Shown here in pieces: positions 42,161 to 51,250 of a DNA stretch of 64,000 bases. The position numbers and the translations under genes are program-made. The notes below the pieces were generated by a model. It was not told the DNA's origin and ran no database searches. It saw only the letters and a program-made list of their open reading frames with translations. The stretch is taken from the NCBI RefSeq assembly GCF_003963535.1, contig NZ_CP034539.1, forward strand, positions 7,874,001-7,938,000. Direction: 5' to 3'. Source of the stretch: Streptomyces cyaneochromogenes. GTDB lineage: Bacteria; Actinomycetota; Actinomycetes; Streptomycetales; Streptomycetaceae. The first letter of the stretch is position 1. Every line of letters begins with the position of its first letter.

Positions 42161-44488
42161 TCACCGCATCCAGTGCCCGTCGGTGCTCCACCCGGTCAGG
42201 CGCCGGGCACGGCCCCCGTCCGCCGTCCCGTCCGCGCCGAAGCTTCCGCCCTCCGCGACCAGCACCAGACCCGCCAGCGCGGGCGCCAGCCGGGTCGTGA
42301 CGTGGGCGGGGTGGCGGGCCGTCTGCTCGTCCAGGCCCGCGATGACCCGCAGCTGTTCGTCGGGCGGGCAGAGGGACAGGTGGAACAGGGTCTGGCGCCA
42401 GGCGTAGGCCGCGTCCTTGATGGTGGCCAGGGGGCGCGGGTTGTGGTGGACGCGGGCGGTCAGGCGGCACACGGTGTCGAAGCTGCGGCGCGCCAGGTCG
42501 GCCCAGCCCGGCTGCGGGGCGATGCCCACCCGGTGGACCAGCGTGGCGAGGTTGTGCGTGGTGAGGATCTGCGCCTGCTCGATCACCGTGCCGTTCGCCG
42601 CCACGGACCAGGACCCGGCCCCGGCCCCGGACGCCGCCCTGGCCCGCTCGGCGCACAGCCGCGCGAAACCGGGGGACGTACGGGCACCGCGGGAGTGGCT
42701 GAGCGCGACACCGGTCTCGGTGATCGCCAGGTTGCGGATCGCGGCGTAGTCGATGCCGTAGTAGCGCTCGTACAGCGTGCCGCGGAGCAACTCGCCCGCG
42801 ATCCGCGCCGCCTTGAGGAACTTCGGGCTGAACGTGTCCATGAAGATGTCGGCGGCCAGCTCCTCCACGAACGGGGCGCCCAGGTCGGCCTGGCGCTCGA
42901 GCACGCCGAGTTCGCGGACGAGCGGGTTGGGCAGGATCGTGCCGGGGAAGGCCTGCACGGCCAGCTCGCCGAGCTGCCGCAGTACGCCGAGCGCACCCTC
43001 GCCGTCCGGCTTGCCCGGCACCGCGGCGCGCTGTCCGGACACCGCCCGTACCCAGGGCAGTTCCTCGACGCGCACCTGGTGTTCCAGGTTGAGCAGGAGC
43101 AGGGAGCGGCGGCCCCGGAACGCCCGGTAGTTCGCGGCCATCAGCGTCCGCAGGGACTCGTCGCGGTATGCCTGCGCGGTGGTGGCGGCGACCAGCTGCG
43201 GTACCAGCTCGGCCAGCACCTCGGCGGACGGGACGACGCCCCGCTCCACGAGCGTGCCGAGCGGCGCGCTGAGCGCGGCCTCGACCACCTGGCGGACGGC
43301 GGGCGGTACCGCCGCCCCGGCGGGCAGGCCGGTCTCCTGGCTCTCCTCCGGCGTGACCGCGGCGACGACGGGGGCGACATCCGGGATGCCCGTCTCCTGG
43401 GGCAGCCCGGCGAGCCGGCCCAGCACCAGTTGGGCCAGGGCGTGGTGGGAGGGGAGCGCCGCCTGCTCGGCCTGGTTCCGGCGCAGGGCGGTGTGCGGTG
43501 CGGAGCCCGGCAGGCCGCGCCGCCGCACCATGGACTCCACGGCGTGCCGCAGCAGGCCGAGCCGGCGCGCGTCGAGCGGCCGGCCGGCGACGGTCTCCTC
43601 CAGCGCGCCGCGCAGAATGCCGAGGTTCTGCTTCGGGCTGCGGTGCTTGGTGCAGCGGGTGTGTTCAGTGGCCAGCAGCCGGTAGCGCTCCAGCAGAGCG
43701 GCCGCGTGTGCCAACCAGTGGGCGTCCGGGGTGAGTTCGAGCACCCGCCCGTCCCGCGCGGTCCGCAGCCAGTGGGCGAGCAGTTCGTCGCCGAACGGCT
43801 GCCATACGGCGAGTGCCTCGCGCTGGGTCTCGATGGCCGCGTTGGGCCGCCGGCGTGCCAGCGTGCCGACGGCGTCGGAGACGGTGAGCCGGTGGACGGC
43901 CGCGGCGGCGTCCGCCGTACCGGCCTTCGGCGCGGGGCCGTCCGCCGGGCGGGGCAGGAAGCGGAGCCGGTCCGCGAACGGCTCCAGTTCCGCCGCGAGG
44001 TCCAGCGCCGCGTCCGTCTCGCCGTGCCGCACCAGCCAGGCCATCGTGAGCAGCGCGGCCTCCTCGGGCACGCCGGTCTCGTAGTGGCCGCTGTCCAACA
44101 GGGCCCACAGCCAGGCGAGTCCGCCCTCGGTCAGGCAGTGCGCGAAGAGCGCGCGCCGCTCGGCCGGTACCCCGAAACTCCGCGCGGCCTCGGTCTCGTA
44201 CGGCTGGAGCGGGCCGCCCGCGCCCGCGGCGCCCGTGGCGAAGCCGCCCCGCACCACTTCGGGGGTCACCCAGGCCGGAAGCCCGGCCACGGGGGTGCGT
44301 GAACCGACCGTCAGCCGGCCCGCCGCCATCCCCGCGAGGACCGCACGCCAGCGCTGCCCGCGCACCTCGGCGCGGCGCCGGGTGTCGGCGTCCTCGTGGG
44401 TCAGCGCGGTCGTGAAGGCCTTGGCGAGCTGGGCCGCCGCATAGGACGGGGCCGCGGTGAGGGGCTGCTGGTCAGCGTTGTCGTTCAT
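42161..44488 (-). CDS. 775-residue protein of unknown function
   Basis: A large soluble Ala/Leu/Arg-rich protein of predominantly helical character, without membrane segments, signal peptide or P-loop. Recurrent segments such as GVLRQLGELAVQAFPGTILP, FVEELAADIFMDTFSPKFLK and LLRGTLYERYYGIDYAAIRN are not motifs that I know. Many His and Trp residues are near the C-terminus (HHNPRPLATIKDAAYAWRQ). The ATG at 44488 has no ribosome-binding site and sits 2-4 bases after a tRNA-like sequence, so the true start or expression mode is uncertain. Coding character over the whole length is good. Confidence 0.7.
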   Translation of the reverse strand: MNDNADQQPLTAAPSYAAAQLAKAFTTALTHEDADTRRRAEVRGQRWRAVLAGMAAGRLTVGSRTPVAGLPAWVTPEVVRGGFATGAAGAGGPLQPYETEAARSFGVPAERRALFAHCLTEGGLAWLWALLDSGHYETGVPEEAALLTMAWLVRHGETDAALDLAAELEPFADRLRFLPRPADGPAPKAGTADAAAAVHRLTVSDAVGTLARRRPNAAIETQREALAVWQPFGDELLAHWLRTARDGRVLELTPDAHWLAHAAALLERYRLLATEHTRCTKHRSPKQNLGILRGALEETVAGRPLDARRLGLLRHAVESMVRRRGLPGSAPHTALRRNQAEQAALPSHHALAQLVLGRLAGLPQETGIPDVAPVVAAVTPEESQETGLPAGAAVPPAVRQVVEAALSAPLGTLVERGVVPSAEVLAELVPQLVAATTAQAYRDESLRTLMAANYRAFRGRRSLLLLNLEHQVRVEELPWVRAVSGQRAAVPGKPDGEGALGVLRQLGELAVQAFPGTILPNPLVRELGVLERQADLGAPFVEELAADIFMDTFSPKFLKAARIAGELLRGTLYERYYGIDYAAIRNLAITETGVALSHSRGARTSPGFARLCAERARAASGAGAGSWSVAANGTVIEQAQILTTHNLATLVHRVGIAPQPGWADLARRSFDTVCRLTARVHHNPRPLATIKDAAYAWRQTLFHLSLCPPDEQLRVIAGLDEQTARHPAHVTTRLAPALAGLVLVAEGGSFGADGTADGGRARRLTGWSTDGHWMR

Positions 44489-44492
44489 AAGC

Positions 44493-44563
44493 CGGCGTGG
44501 CAGGTTCCGCCCCTGCGCCCTCCGGGTCTCAAGCCCGGTGCTCTGCTGCTGAGCTACACGCCG
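44493..44563 (-). tRNA. tRNA-like cloverleaf, anticodon UGA position, atypical loops (possible pseudo-tRNA)
   Basis: On the minus strand all four stems pair: acceptor CGGCGTG/CACGCCG (7 bp), D-arm GCTC/GAGC after TA, anticodon arm CCGGG-CTTGAGA-CCCGG with U33, and T-arm GCAGG/CCTGC (5 bp). The variable loop has five bases. The loops are abnormal: no GG in the D-loop (AGCAGCA), and GGCGGAA in place of TTCRANY in the T-loop, so D/T-loop contacts would be lost. UGA would mean serine, but the long serine variable arm is missing. No CCA is encoded (GC follows). It could be a pseudo-tRNA, a divergent tRNA or a mimic in a leader. Confidence 0.5.
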
Positions 44564-44676
44564 ATGAAGGTCGACGGTAGACGTCGGGATGATCACCGTA
44601 CAACCGGATTTCCGTCGGGTCTGCTGCCGCGTGGGGGGACCTTGGCCCGGGCGAGGCGGGTGGTGGGACCGGCGGC

Positions 44677-44930
44677 GGGCGCTGGTCCATCAAGGACGAA
44701 CGCGGGCGTACGGTCACGCTCGACAAGACACCGGAAACCCTCGTCGCCTTCGTCAGCACCGCCGCCGCGCTGCATGCGCCGCGAAGGCGACCTGGCGGCA
44801 GCTGCCCGCCGTCAAGGCCGGCCAGGCCGTGCCCTGGGCCATGGAGGAGCGCTACAGCTACGCCGGGTACGCGCCCGTCCTCGAACGGCTCGCCCACGCC
44901 GTGCGGAAGGCGAAGAAGCTGTCCGCATGA
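44677..44930 (+). pseudogene. iron-siderophore ABC transporter binding protein, remnant with internal deletion
   Basis: Two pieces of one protein type are joined. The first reads GRWSIKDERGRTVTLDK and then TPETLVAFVSTAAALHA, the start of the mature domain of FecB/FhuD-type lipoproteins. The second reads WRQLPAVKAGQAVPWAMEE and YSYAGYAPVLERLAHAV, with a Lys-rich end, their normal C-terminus. The pieces are in different frames and ~200 residues between them are missing; the junction is near 44771-44785. The lipoprotein signal upstream is also not recognisable. Confidence 0.7.
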
Positions 44931-44997
44931 CGAGCTGCTGAATCGGGCAACCATCGGACGGTTGACTTTCGGCTGACCGAGCCAGAGCATTGCCGGG

Positions 44998-46497
44998 GTG
45001 AGCCACTTCGAGCACGTCCCCCTCGGGTCGACCACCTCACTCCCCGTCGATCTGGACGAAGCCGCCCACCGCTGTCTCGTCGCCGGGTTCGACGGGGCCA
45101 CCAGCGTGCCGGACATCCTCAAGGAGCTCATCGACCGCGGCCTCGGCGGGGTCATCCTGTTCACCCGCAACGTCCGCGACGCGGAGCAGGTGCGGCGCCT
45201 CACGGACGAGCTGCGGGCCATCCGCCCCGACCTTCTCGTCGCCATCGACAACGAGGGCGGCGGCATCGGCCACCTGGTCGCCGCCGGCGCCCCCGAGGTC
45301 CCCGGCTCCTACGCCCTCGGCGTCGTCGACGACCCGAACCTCACCGCCCGCTGCGCCGACGCGCTGGCCGGGCACCTGGCCGGCCTCGGCATCACCGCCT
45401 CCTACGCCCCCGTGGCCGACCTCCAGCACCGGCCGGACAACCCGATCGTGCGGACCCGCTCCTTCGGCGCCGACCCCGACCTCGCCGCCCGCCATCTGCG
45501 CGCCTGGATCACCGCCACCGAGGCCCGCGGCATAGCCTCCTGCGCCAAGCACTTCCCCGGCCATGGCGGCACCGTCACCGACAGCCACCACGGCATGGCC
45601 GTCGACCCGCGGTCGTACGACGAACTGCGCGCCGACCTCGAACCGTTCCGCGCTGCCGTCGCCGTGGGCGTGCCGATGCTGATGAGCGCCCACGTCGTGT
45701 TCCCGGCGCTCGACCCCAACCGCCCCGCCACCCTCAGCCGCCGCGTCCTGGGCGACCTGCTCCGCCACGACCTCGGCTTCGACGGCGTCCTCGTCACCGA
45801 CGCGCTGGAGATGAGGGCCATAGCCGACCAGTACGGCGAGGCGGCCGGCGCGCGCATCGCCCTCGCCGCCGGCGCCGACCAGGTCGTCGTCGCCGTGGGG
45901 GACCTGGACGTCACGCTGGCCTGCCGGGACGCGGTGCTCGACGCGCTGCGCACCGGCGTGCTGGCTCAGGAGCGGATCGAGGAGGCCGCGGGCCGGGTGC
46001 GGCGGCTCGCCGCGCGCTACGCCACCCCGCCCGCCGACGTCGCCGGCTGGGACACGCGGGCCGGTCTCACGGCCGCCCGTCGCGCCGTACGCGGCCGCGG
46101 CGTACCGCCCGCCGCGCGCGGCGCCCACGTCGTCGACCTGTTCCCGCCGCCGCACCCCGCGCTCAACTGGGGCGGCGAGGACCTGCTGACCGAGGTCCGC
46201 GCGCTCGACCCCACGGCGACGGGGACGGCCGTGACCGGGGAGTGCGGCGCGGACCCGGACGCCCTGGTCGAGGGAATCCTGCGCCGCTGCGGCACCGCAC
46301 CGCTGGTCGTCGCCACCTGCGACGCCGGGCTGCACCCCTGGCAACTGCGGCTGCGGGAGGCCCTGTTGGCCCGCAGGCCCGACGCCGTACGAGTGGACAC
46401 GGGACTGCCGGAGGGCGGGGCGCTGTGCTCGTACGGGCGGGGCCGGGTGAACCTGCGGGCGGTCGCCGAGGTCGTGGCGGGCGTCGCCCACGGCTGA
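44998..46497 (+). CDS. GH3 beta-N-acetylhexosaminidase (NagZ type)
   Basis: A 499-residue enzyme. The GH3 N-terminal barrel has LLVAIDNEGGGIGHLV and the NagZ-type loop KHFPGHGGTVTDSHHGM, whose Asp/His pair acts as acid-base; the nucleophile Asp is in LVTDALEMRAI. A smaller C-terminal domain (about 370-499) may aid binding. No signal peptide is visible, so the action is intracellular, on imported GlcNAc-containing oligomers or muropeptides. GTG start. It is the first gene of the glycan-use locus and converges on the GH5-like gene. Confidence 0.88.
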   Translation: MSHFEHVPLGSTTSLPVDLDEAAHRCLVAGFDGATSVPDILKELIDRGLGGVILFTRNVRDAEQVRRLTDELRAIRPDLLVAIDNEGGGIGHLVAAGAPEVPGSYALGVVDDPNLTARCADALAGHLAGLGITASYAPVADLQHRPDNPIVRTRSFGADPDLAARHLRAWITATEARGIASCAKHFPGHGGTVTDSHHGMAVDPRSYDELRADLEPFRAAVAVGVPMLMSAHVVFPALDPNRPATLSRRVLGDLLRHDLGFDGVLVTDALEMRAIADQYGEAAGARIALAAGADQVVVAVGDLDVTLACRDAVLDALRTGVLAQERIEEAAGRVRRLAARYATPPADVAGWDTRAGLTAARRAVRGRGVPPAARGAHVVDLFPPPHPALNWGGEDLLTEVRALDPTATGTAVTGECGADPDALVEGILRRCGTAPLVVATCDAGLHPWQLRLREALLARRPDAVRVDTGLPEGGALCSYGRGRVNLRAVAEVVAGVAHG

Positions 46498-46527
46498 GGC
46501 GCGCCAACCGGGTCACGGCGACGGCGC

Positions 46528-47850
46528 TCAGGACGGCCGTACGACCTCCTTGATCCCCCGCGCTGCCAAATACTCCGCGTCGTCCGCCCGCCCGGCCAGG
46601 ACCACAGCGGGCCGACCGCCGTCCGCCCGCGCCCGCATCCACGCCTCGAAGTACGCCCCGCCCGGACCGGACACCGACCGCGTGCCCGGCGTGCAGTCCA
46701 GGACCAGGGCGGTGTCGCGGGTCTCGGGTGCGGGGGGTGCGGCGCGCAGGTCGGCGACGGTCTCGGCGAGGGCCTCGGCGATCGGCTTGGGGCGGCCCGT
46801 GGAGTCGAACAGGCCCAGGGTGTACTCCAGTTCCGGGAAGTCGGCCAGCGACCGGTCAACGTCGTGCGAGCACCACCAGGTCACGCCCCACAGCCCCGCG
46901 CACCCGGCCGCGTTCCGTACGGTGGCGCGCGCGAAGTCGGGGGCGTCGGCGGCCGGGATGTGCGGTTCGGGAGCGCCCGTCTCCTGGACCCAGACGGGGC
47001 GGGCGGGGTCGGTGGCGTACGCCTTGGCCAGTTCGGTGCCGTACTCCGCGAGGTGCCCGACCTGCGGGGAGCGCGGGCCGTAGCGGCGGGCGCAGTCGCC
47101 GGAGAACACCCAGGGGTGGACGGTGGTCAGGTCGCCCTTGCGGGCGGAGGCCTGCGGGGTGAAGGGGTGGTCGTCGCCGTACCAGGCGGCGTCGTACGCG
47201 GAGTGCGTGACCAGGCCGCCGCTCTCGCCGAGTCCGTCCCGGGCGGCGGCCAGCAGGGTGTCGAGGTAGTGGTCGACCTCGTCCGGCGTCACCGGGTTGT
47301 GCTCGACCAGGTTGTTGAGCTCGTTGCCGAGTTGGAGGCCGAGGAGGTGGGGGCGGCCCGCGAGGGCGCGGCCGAGCGTGCGCAGGAGGGCGGCCTGGGC
47401 GTCGATGGCCTCGGGGTCCGTGAACACGTTGCGGTGGTGCCCGCTGCGGGTCCACTCCGGGTAGAAGTCGAAGCTCGACAGATGGCCCTGCACACCGTCC
47501 ACCATGACGTCGAGACCGGCCTCGCCGGCCAGGTCGACGAGGTGCGCCAGCTGGTCGACGGCGGCGGTGCGGACGAGGGTGCGGTTCGGCTGGAGCAGCG
47601 GCCAGAGGTGGAAGACGCGGACGTGGTCGAGGCCGAGCCCGGCTATCGCGTCCAGGTCCGCACGCGCGCGTGCCGGGTCGAAGTCGTGCCAGGAGTGGAA
47701 CCAGCCGTGGCGGGGCGTGTAGTTGACGCCGAAGCGGAGCGGGTGGATGGGATCCTCCTCGGGCCGGGCCTGCTCTGGGCTTGGCTGGGCTGCCGTCTGT
47801 CCCTCGGCCGCCGTCTGTCTCTTGTCTGCCGCGAATGTATCAACCACCAT
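46528..47850 (-). CDS. GH5-like glycoside hydrolase (cellulase/mannanase fold)
   Basis: A ~440-residue barrel enzyme. FGVNYTPRHGWFHSWHDFD opens the domain, the acid/base Glu is in LQLGNELNNL and the nucleophile Glu in VWVQETGAPE, and TWWCSHDVDRSL follows. No signal peptide, so it probably acts on imported oligosaccharides. The start is uncertain. ATG 47850 gives a ~35-residue leader of low complexity. Homologues begin at about the IHPLRFGV position, which here follows a strong GAGGAGG but has ATC at the expected start codon. A TGGTTCAA operator lies 16 bp upstream of ATG 47850. Confidence 0.78.
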   Translation of the reverse strand: MVVDTFAADKRQTAAEGQTAAQPSPEQARPEEDPIHPLRFGVNYTPRHGWFHSWHDFDPARARADLDAIAGLGLDHVRVFHLWPLLQPNRTLVRTAAVDQLAHLVDLAGEAGLDVMVDGVQGHLSSFDFYPEWTRSGHHRNVFTDPEAIDAQAALLRTLGRALAGRPHLLGLQLGNELNNLVEHNPVTPDEVDHYLDTLLAAARDGLGESGGLVTHSAYDAAWYGDDHPFTPQASARKGDLTTVHPWVFSGDCARRYGPRSPQVGHLAEYGTELAKAYATDPARPVWVQETGAPEPHIPAADAPDFARATVRNAAGCAGLWGVTWWCSHDVDRSLADFPELEYTLGLFDSTGRPKPIAEALAETVADLRAAPPAPETRDTALVLDCTPGTRSVSGPGGAYFEAWMRARADGGRPAVVLAGRADDAEYLAARGIKEVVRPS

Positions 47851-47858
47851 GGGCAACG

Positions 47859-48881
47859 ATGAATAGTGATTTGAACCAAACCTCGGCGTACGTCGTCGGC
47901 CTGGACGCCGGAGGCACCCGTACCCGTGCCGTCCTGGCGCCCGTGCGCGACGGCGGCCCCGAGGGCGAGGGCGTCGGCGGTCCGGGCAACGCCCTGACGG
48001 TGCCGGGTGCGCAGCTCACCGAGCATCTCCTCGAGGCACTCGCGGGCGCCGTGCCGGAAGGGCTGCGCGGCCGGGTCGTGGCGGTGGCGGGCGGGTTCGC
48101 CGGAGCCTCCCGGACCGCTCCGGACGAGCCCGGCCGGGTCAGGGCGCACGCCGCGCTCACCGTCGCGCTGCGGCGGCTGGGCATCGGCACCGACTCGGTC
48201 GAGATCCACAGCGACATCGAGGCCGCGTTCGCCTCCGCGCCCGGCCACCCCGCCGACGGCCTCGCCCTGGTGGCCGGCACCGGCGCGGTCGCGGCGCGCG
48301 TCACCTCGCGTGCGTGCACCACGACCGCCGGCGGCGACGGCTGGCTGCTCGGCGACGACGGCGGCGGCTTCTGGATCGGACGCGAGGCGGTGCGGCTGGC
48401 GCTGCGCATGGCCGATGGGCGGGGCGGACCGACGGCGCTGGCCGCGTCGGTCGGGCGGGCGCTGGGCGTACCGGAGGACGTCCTGCCCGGCGAGGCTCCG
48501 GGGCCGTACGACGAGCCGTACGACGCGGGATCCTGGACGCGGGCCCGGCGCGAGGCCTACCGCATGCACCTGCTCCCCGCCGTCATGGCGCGCTCGCCGG
48601 TCGCGCTCGCCGAGTTCGCACCGCTGGTCGCCGAGGCCGCCCGGCACGAGGACGCCGTCGCCGCGAGGATCCTCGACACGGCCGCCGACCACCTCACCGG
48701 CTATGTCCGCGCCCTCGAACCCCGGCCCGGCGAGCGGGTCGTCGCCACGGGGGGCCTGCTCGGCCCCGACGGCCCGCTCACGGAGCCGCTCACCGTCCGG
48801 CTGCGGCCGCTCGGACTCACCCTCGACTGGGTGGCGGACGGCTCCTGGGGAGCGGTGGCACTCGCGCGGCTCGCCGTCTGA
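47859..48881 (+). CDS. N-acetylglucosamine kinase-like BadF/BadG-family kinase
   Basis: A 340-residue actin-fold sugar kinase. The phosphate-1 motif is VVGLDAGGTRTRAVLA, the adenosine region is around ALVAGTGAVAARVTS, and GDDGGGFWIGREAVRLAL is the marker of the GlcNAc kinase group. It would phosphorylate an aminosugar released by the neighbouring hydrolases. The start ATG 47859 is nine bases from that of the divergent GH5-like gene, and a TGGTTCAA site overlaps codons 3-8, so binding there could block both genes. The GH3 gene follows by 89 bp. Confidence 0.86.
   Translation: MNSDLNQTSAYVVGLDAGGTRTRAVLAPVRDGGPEGEGVGGPGNALTVPGAQLTEHLLEALAGAVPEGLRGRVVAVAGGFAGASRTAPDEPGRVRAHAALTVALRRLGIGTDSVEIHSDIEAAFASAPGHPADGLALVAGTGAVAARVTSRACTTTAGGDGWLLGDDGGGFWIGREAVRLALRMADGRGGPTALAASVGRALGVPEDVLPGEAPGPYDEPYDAGSWTRARREAYRMHLLPAVMARSPVALAEFAPLVAEAARHEDAVAARILDTAADHLTGYVRALEPRPGERVVATGGLLGPDGPLTEPLTVRLRPLGLTLDWVADGSWGAVALARLAV
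47866..47882 (-). promoter_or_regulatory. TGGTTCAA-type operator between GH5-like and kinase genes
   Basis: The minus strand reads GGTTTGGTTCAAATCAC. It shares TTGGTTCAAA with the site at 59655 and the TGGTTCAA core with 54547 and 60762. Proposed binding site for the RpiR protein encoded at 59726. Confidence 0.55.
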
Positions 48882-48970
48882 ACGCACCAACCGCCCGCAC
48901 CAGCTGCCCGTCCACGAAGCACTCACACGCACCGCCCGCACGAACCGAACGCAAGAAAGGGACCGGCCGC

Positions 48971-51250
48971 ATGCCGACTCCGGATCACGCGGCCGTGCCC
49001 CCCGCGGCCGACCGCCCTCGCTACCTCGACCCCACCGCGCCGGTCGAGGCCCGCGTCCGCGACCTGCTCTCCCGGATGACCCTGCGCGAGAAGGCCGGCC
49101 AGCTCAACCAGCGCATGTACGGCTGGAACGCCTACCGCCGCACCCCCGACGGCGGCTTCGAACTCACCGACGCCCTGTACGCCGAGACCGACCGCTTCGA
49201 AGGACTCGGCGCCCTGTACGGACTCCAGCGCGCCGACGCCTGGTCCGGCGTCGACCACGGCAACGGCCCCGGCGCCGGGGACGCCGCGGCCCTCGCCGAC
49301 CTGGTGCAGCGGCATGTCGTCGAGCGCAGCCGGCTGGGCATCCCGGCGCTGTTCGTCGAGGAGGTGCCGCACGGGCTCATGGCCCTCGACGGCACGGTGC
49401 TCCCGGTCAACCTGGCCGTCGGCGCCACCTGGAACCCCGAGCTGTACGAGCGTGCCGCCGCGCACGCCGCCGCCGAACTGCGCGCCCGGGGCGGGCATGT
49501 CGCCCTGGTCTCGGCGCTCGACATCGCCCGCGACCCGCGCTGGGGACGTACGGAGGAGTGCTTCGGCGAGGACCCGTACCTGGCGGCCCGGCTGACGGAG
49601 GCCGTGGTGCGCGGCATGCAGGGCGAGCCCGACGGCGCCCCCGCGGGCCGCTTCGCCGCCGACAAGGCTCCCGTCGTCCTCAAGCACTTCGCCGGTCAGG
49701 GCGCCACGGTCGGCGGCCGCAACTCCGCCGAGTCCGAGCTGGGCCCGAGAGAACTGCACGAGATCCACCTCCCCGCAGCCCGCGCCGGGATCCGCGCCGG
49801 GGCCGCCGCCGTCATGGCCGCGTACAACGAGGCCGACGGGATGCCCTGCTCCGGCAACCGCGCACTGCTCACCGAACTCCTCAGGGAGAGCTGGGGGTTC
49901 GAGGGGCTGGTCATGGCGGACGGGCTGGCCGTCGACCGGCTGGCGCGCATCACGGGCGACAAGGTCTCCGCAGGGGCGCTCGCGCTCAACTCCGGTGTGG
50001 ATCTGAGCCTTTGGGACGAGGGCTTCACGCATCTGGCGGAGGCGGTCGTAAGGGGGCTGGTGGCCGAGGAGGTCCTCGACGCCGCCGTCGCCCGCGTCCT
50101 GCGGCTGAAGTTCCGGCTGGGACTGTTCGACCGGCAGGGCGCACCGGCGCCGCCCCTCCCGGCCCGGGGCAGGGAGCTCAGCACCGCCCTCGCCCGGGCC
50201 GCGGTCACCCTCCTGCGCAACGACGGCACCCTGCCCATACCGGCGGCCGTCTCCCGTATCGCCGTTCTCGGACCCCAGTCCGCCACCGTCGCCCACCAGT
50301 CGGGCGACTACACAGCGCCGCGACACCCCGGCACGGGCACCAGCGTCCTCGACGCCCTGCGCACCCTCGCCCCGCCCGGCGTCGACATCCGCCATGCCCC
50401 CGGCTGCGCGCTCACCGGCGGCGACCTCTCCGGCGTCCCCGAGGCCGTCGCCGCGGCCGCCGCCTCCGACCTGGCCGTGCTCGTGCTGGGCGGCAGCAGC
50501 GCCCGTACGCCCGACACGGAGTTCGACGCCAACGGGGCCGCGCGGACCGCCGTCTCGCACATGACCTGCGGTGAGGGCGCCGACCTGGCCGGGCTGGAGC
50601 TGGGCCGCGCCCAGTACGCGCTCCTGGCCGCCGTGGCCGCCACGGGCACGCCGACGGCCGTCGTACTGATCCAGGGCCGCCCGCACGTCGTGCCCGACAC
50701 GGCGGGCGCACTGCTCACCGCCTGGTACCCCGGCCCGTGGGGCGGCGAGGCCATCGCCGAGGTGCTGCTCGGGCTCACCGAACCCGTCGGCCGTCTGCCG
50801 GTCTCCGTGCCCCGCTCGGCCGCCCAGCTCCCCGTCTACTACAACCACAAGGACACGGAGTACGGCGGCTACGTCGACGAAAGCGCGGAGCCGCTGTACT
50901 CCTTCGGGCACGGGCTGTCGTACACGAGCTTCGAATACGGCCCACCGCGGCCGGCCGGGCACACAGTCGAGGTCGACATCACCAACACCGGCCACCGGCA
51001 CGGCCGTTCCGTCGCCCAGCTCTATCTGCGTCGGCTGCGGACGCCGGTGTGGCCGCGCACGCTGGAGCTGTGCGGTTTCCGGGCTGTCGACCTGGCGCCG
51101 GGCGAGACCCGTACGGTCACGTTCCCGCTCGGCGCCGACCTGCCCGGCAGGGGCACGGTGGTCGAGTTCCGCGTCGCCGAGTCGGCACGGGCGGCGCTGA
51201 CCGCCGTACCGACTCAGAGCTTCACGGCCCCCGACGAGACGCCCTTGTAG
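48971..51250 (+). CDS. GH3 beta-glucosidase-type hydrolase (three-domain)
   Basis: A 759-residue enzyme. The N-terminal barrel has RVRDLLSRMTLREKAGQL, a KHFAGQGATVGGRNSAE loop and the nucleophile Asp in LVMADGLAVDRL. The second alpha/beta domain begins near ALARAAVTLLRNDGTLP; a fibronectin-III-like C-terminal domain starts near HTVEVDITNTGHRHG. No signal peptide, so it is intracellular. ATG 48971 follows AAGAAAGG. Its 3' end overlaps that of the convergent permease gene by 37 bp. Confidence 0.92.
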   Translation: MPTPDHAAVPPAADRPRYLDPTAPVEARVRDLLSRMTLREKAGQLNQRMYGWNAYRRTPDGGFELTDALYAETDRFEGLGALYGLQRADAWSGVDHGNGPGAGDAAALADLVQRHVVERSRLGIPALFVEEVPHGLMALDGTVLPVNLAVGATWNPELYERAAAHAAAELRARGGHVALVSALDIARDPRWGRTEECFGEDPYLAARLTEAVVRGMQGEPDGAPAGRFAADKAPVVLKHFAGQGATVGGRNSAESELGPRELHEIHLPAARAGIRAGAAAVMAAYNEADGMPCSGNRALLTELLRESWGFEGLVMADGLAVDRLARITGDKVSAGALALNSGVDLSLWDEGFTHLAEAVVRGLVAEEVLDAAVARVLRLKFRLGLFDRQGAPAPPLPARGRELSTALARAAVTLLRNDGTLPIPAAVSRIAVLGPQSATVAHQSGDYTAPRHPGTGTSVLDALRTLAPPGVDIRHAPGCALTGGDLSGVPEAVAAAAASDLAVLVLGGSSARTPDTEFDANGAARTAVSHMTCGEGADLAGLELGRAQYALLAAVAATGTPTAVVLIQGRPHVVPDTAGALLTAWYPGPWGGEAIAEVLLGLTEPVGRLPVSVPRSAAQLPVYYNHKDTEYGGYVDESAEPLYSFGHGLSYTSFEYGPPRPAGHTVEVDITNTGHRHGRSVAQLYLRRLRTPVWPRTLELCGFRAVDLAPGETRTVTFPLGADLPGRGTVVEFRVAESARAALTAVPTQSFTAPDETPL

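Noticed and set aside
44491..44564. tRNA on the plus strand at the cloverleaf
   Set aside because: Plus-strand folding puts C at position 33 and has no D-arm consensus; the minus strand has U33 and a TA-GCTC D-arm start.
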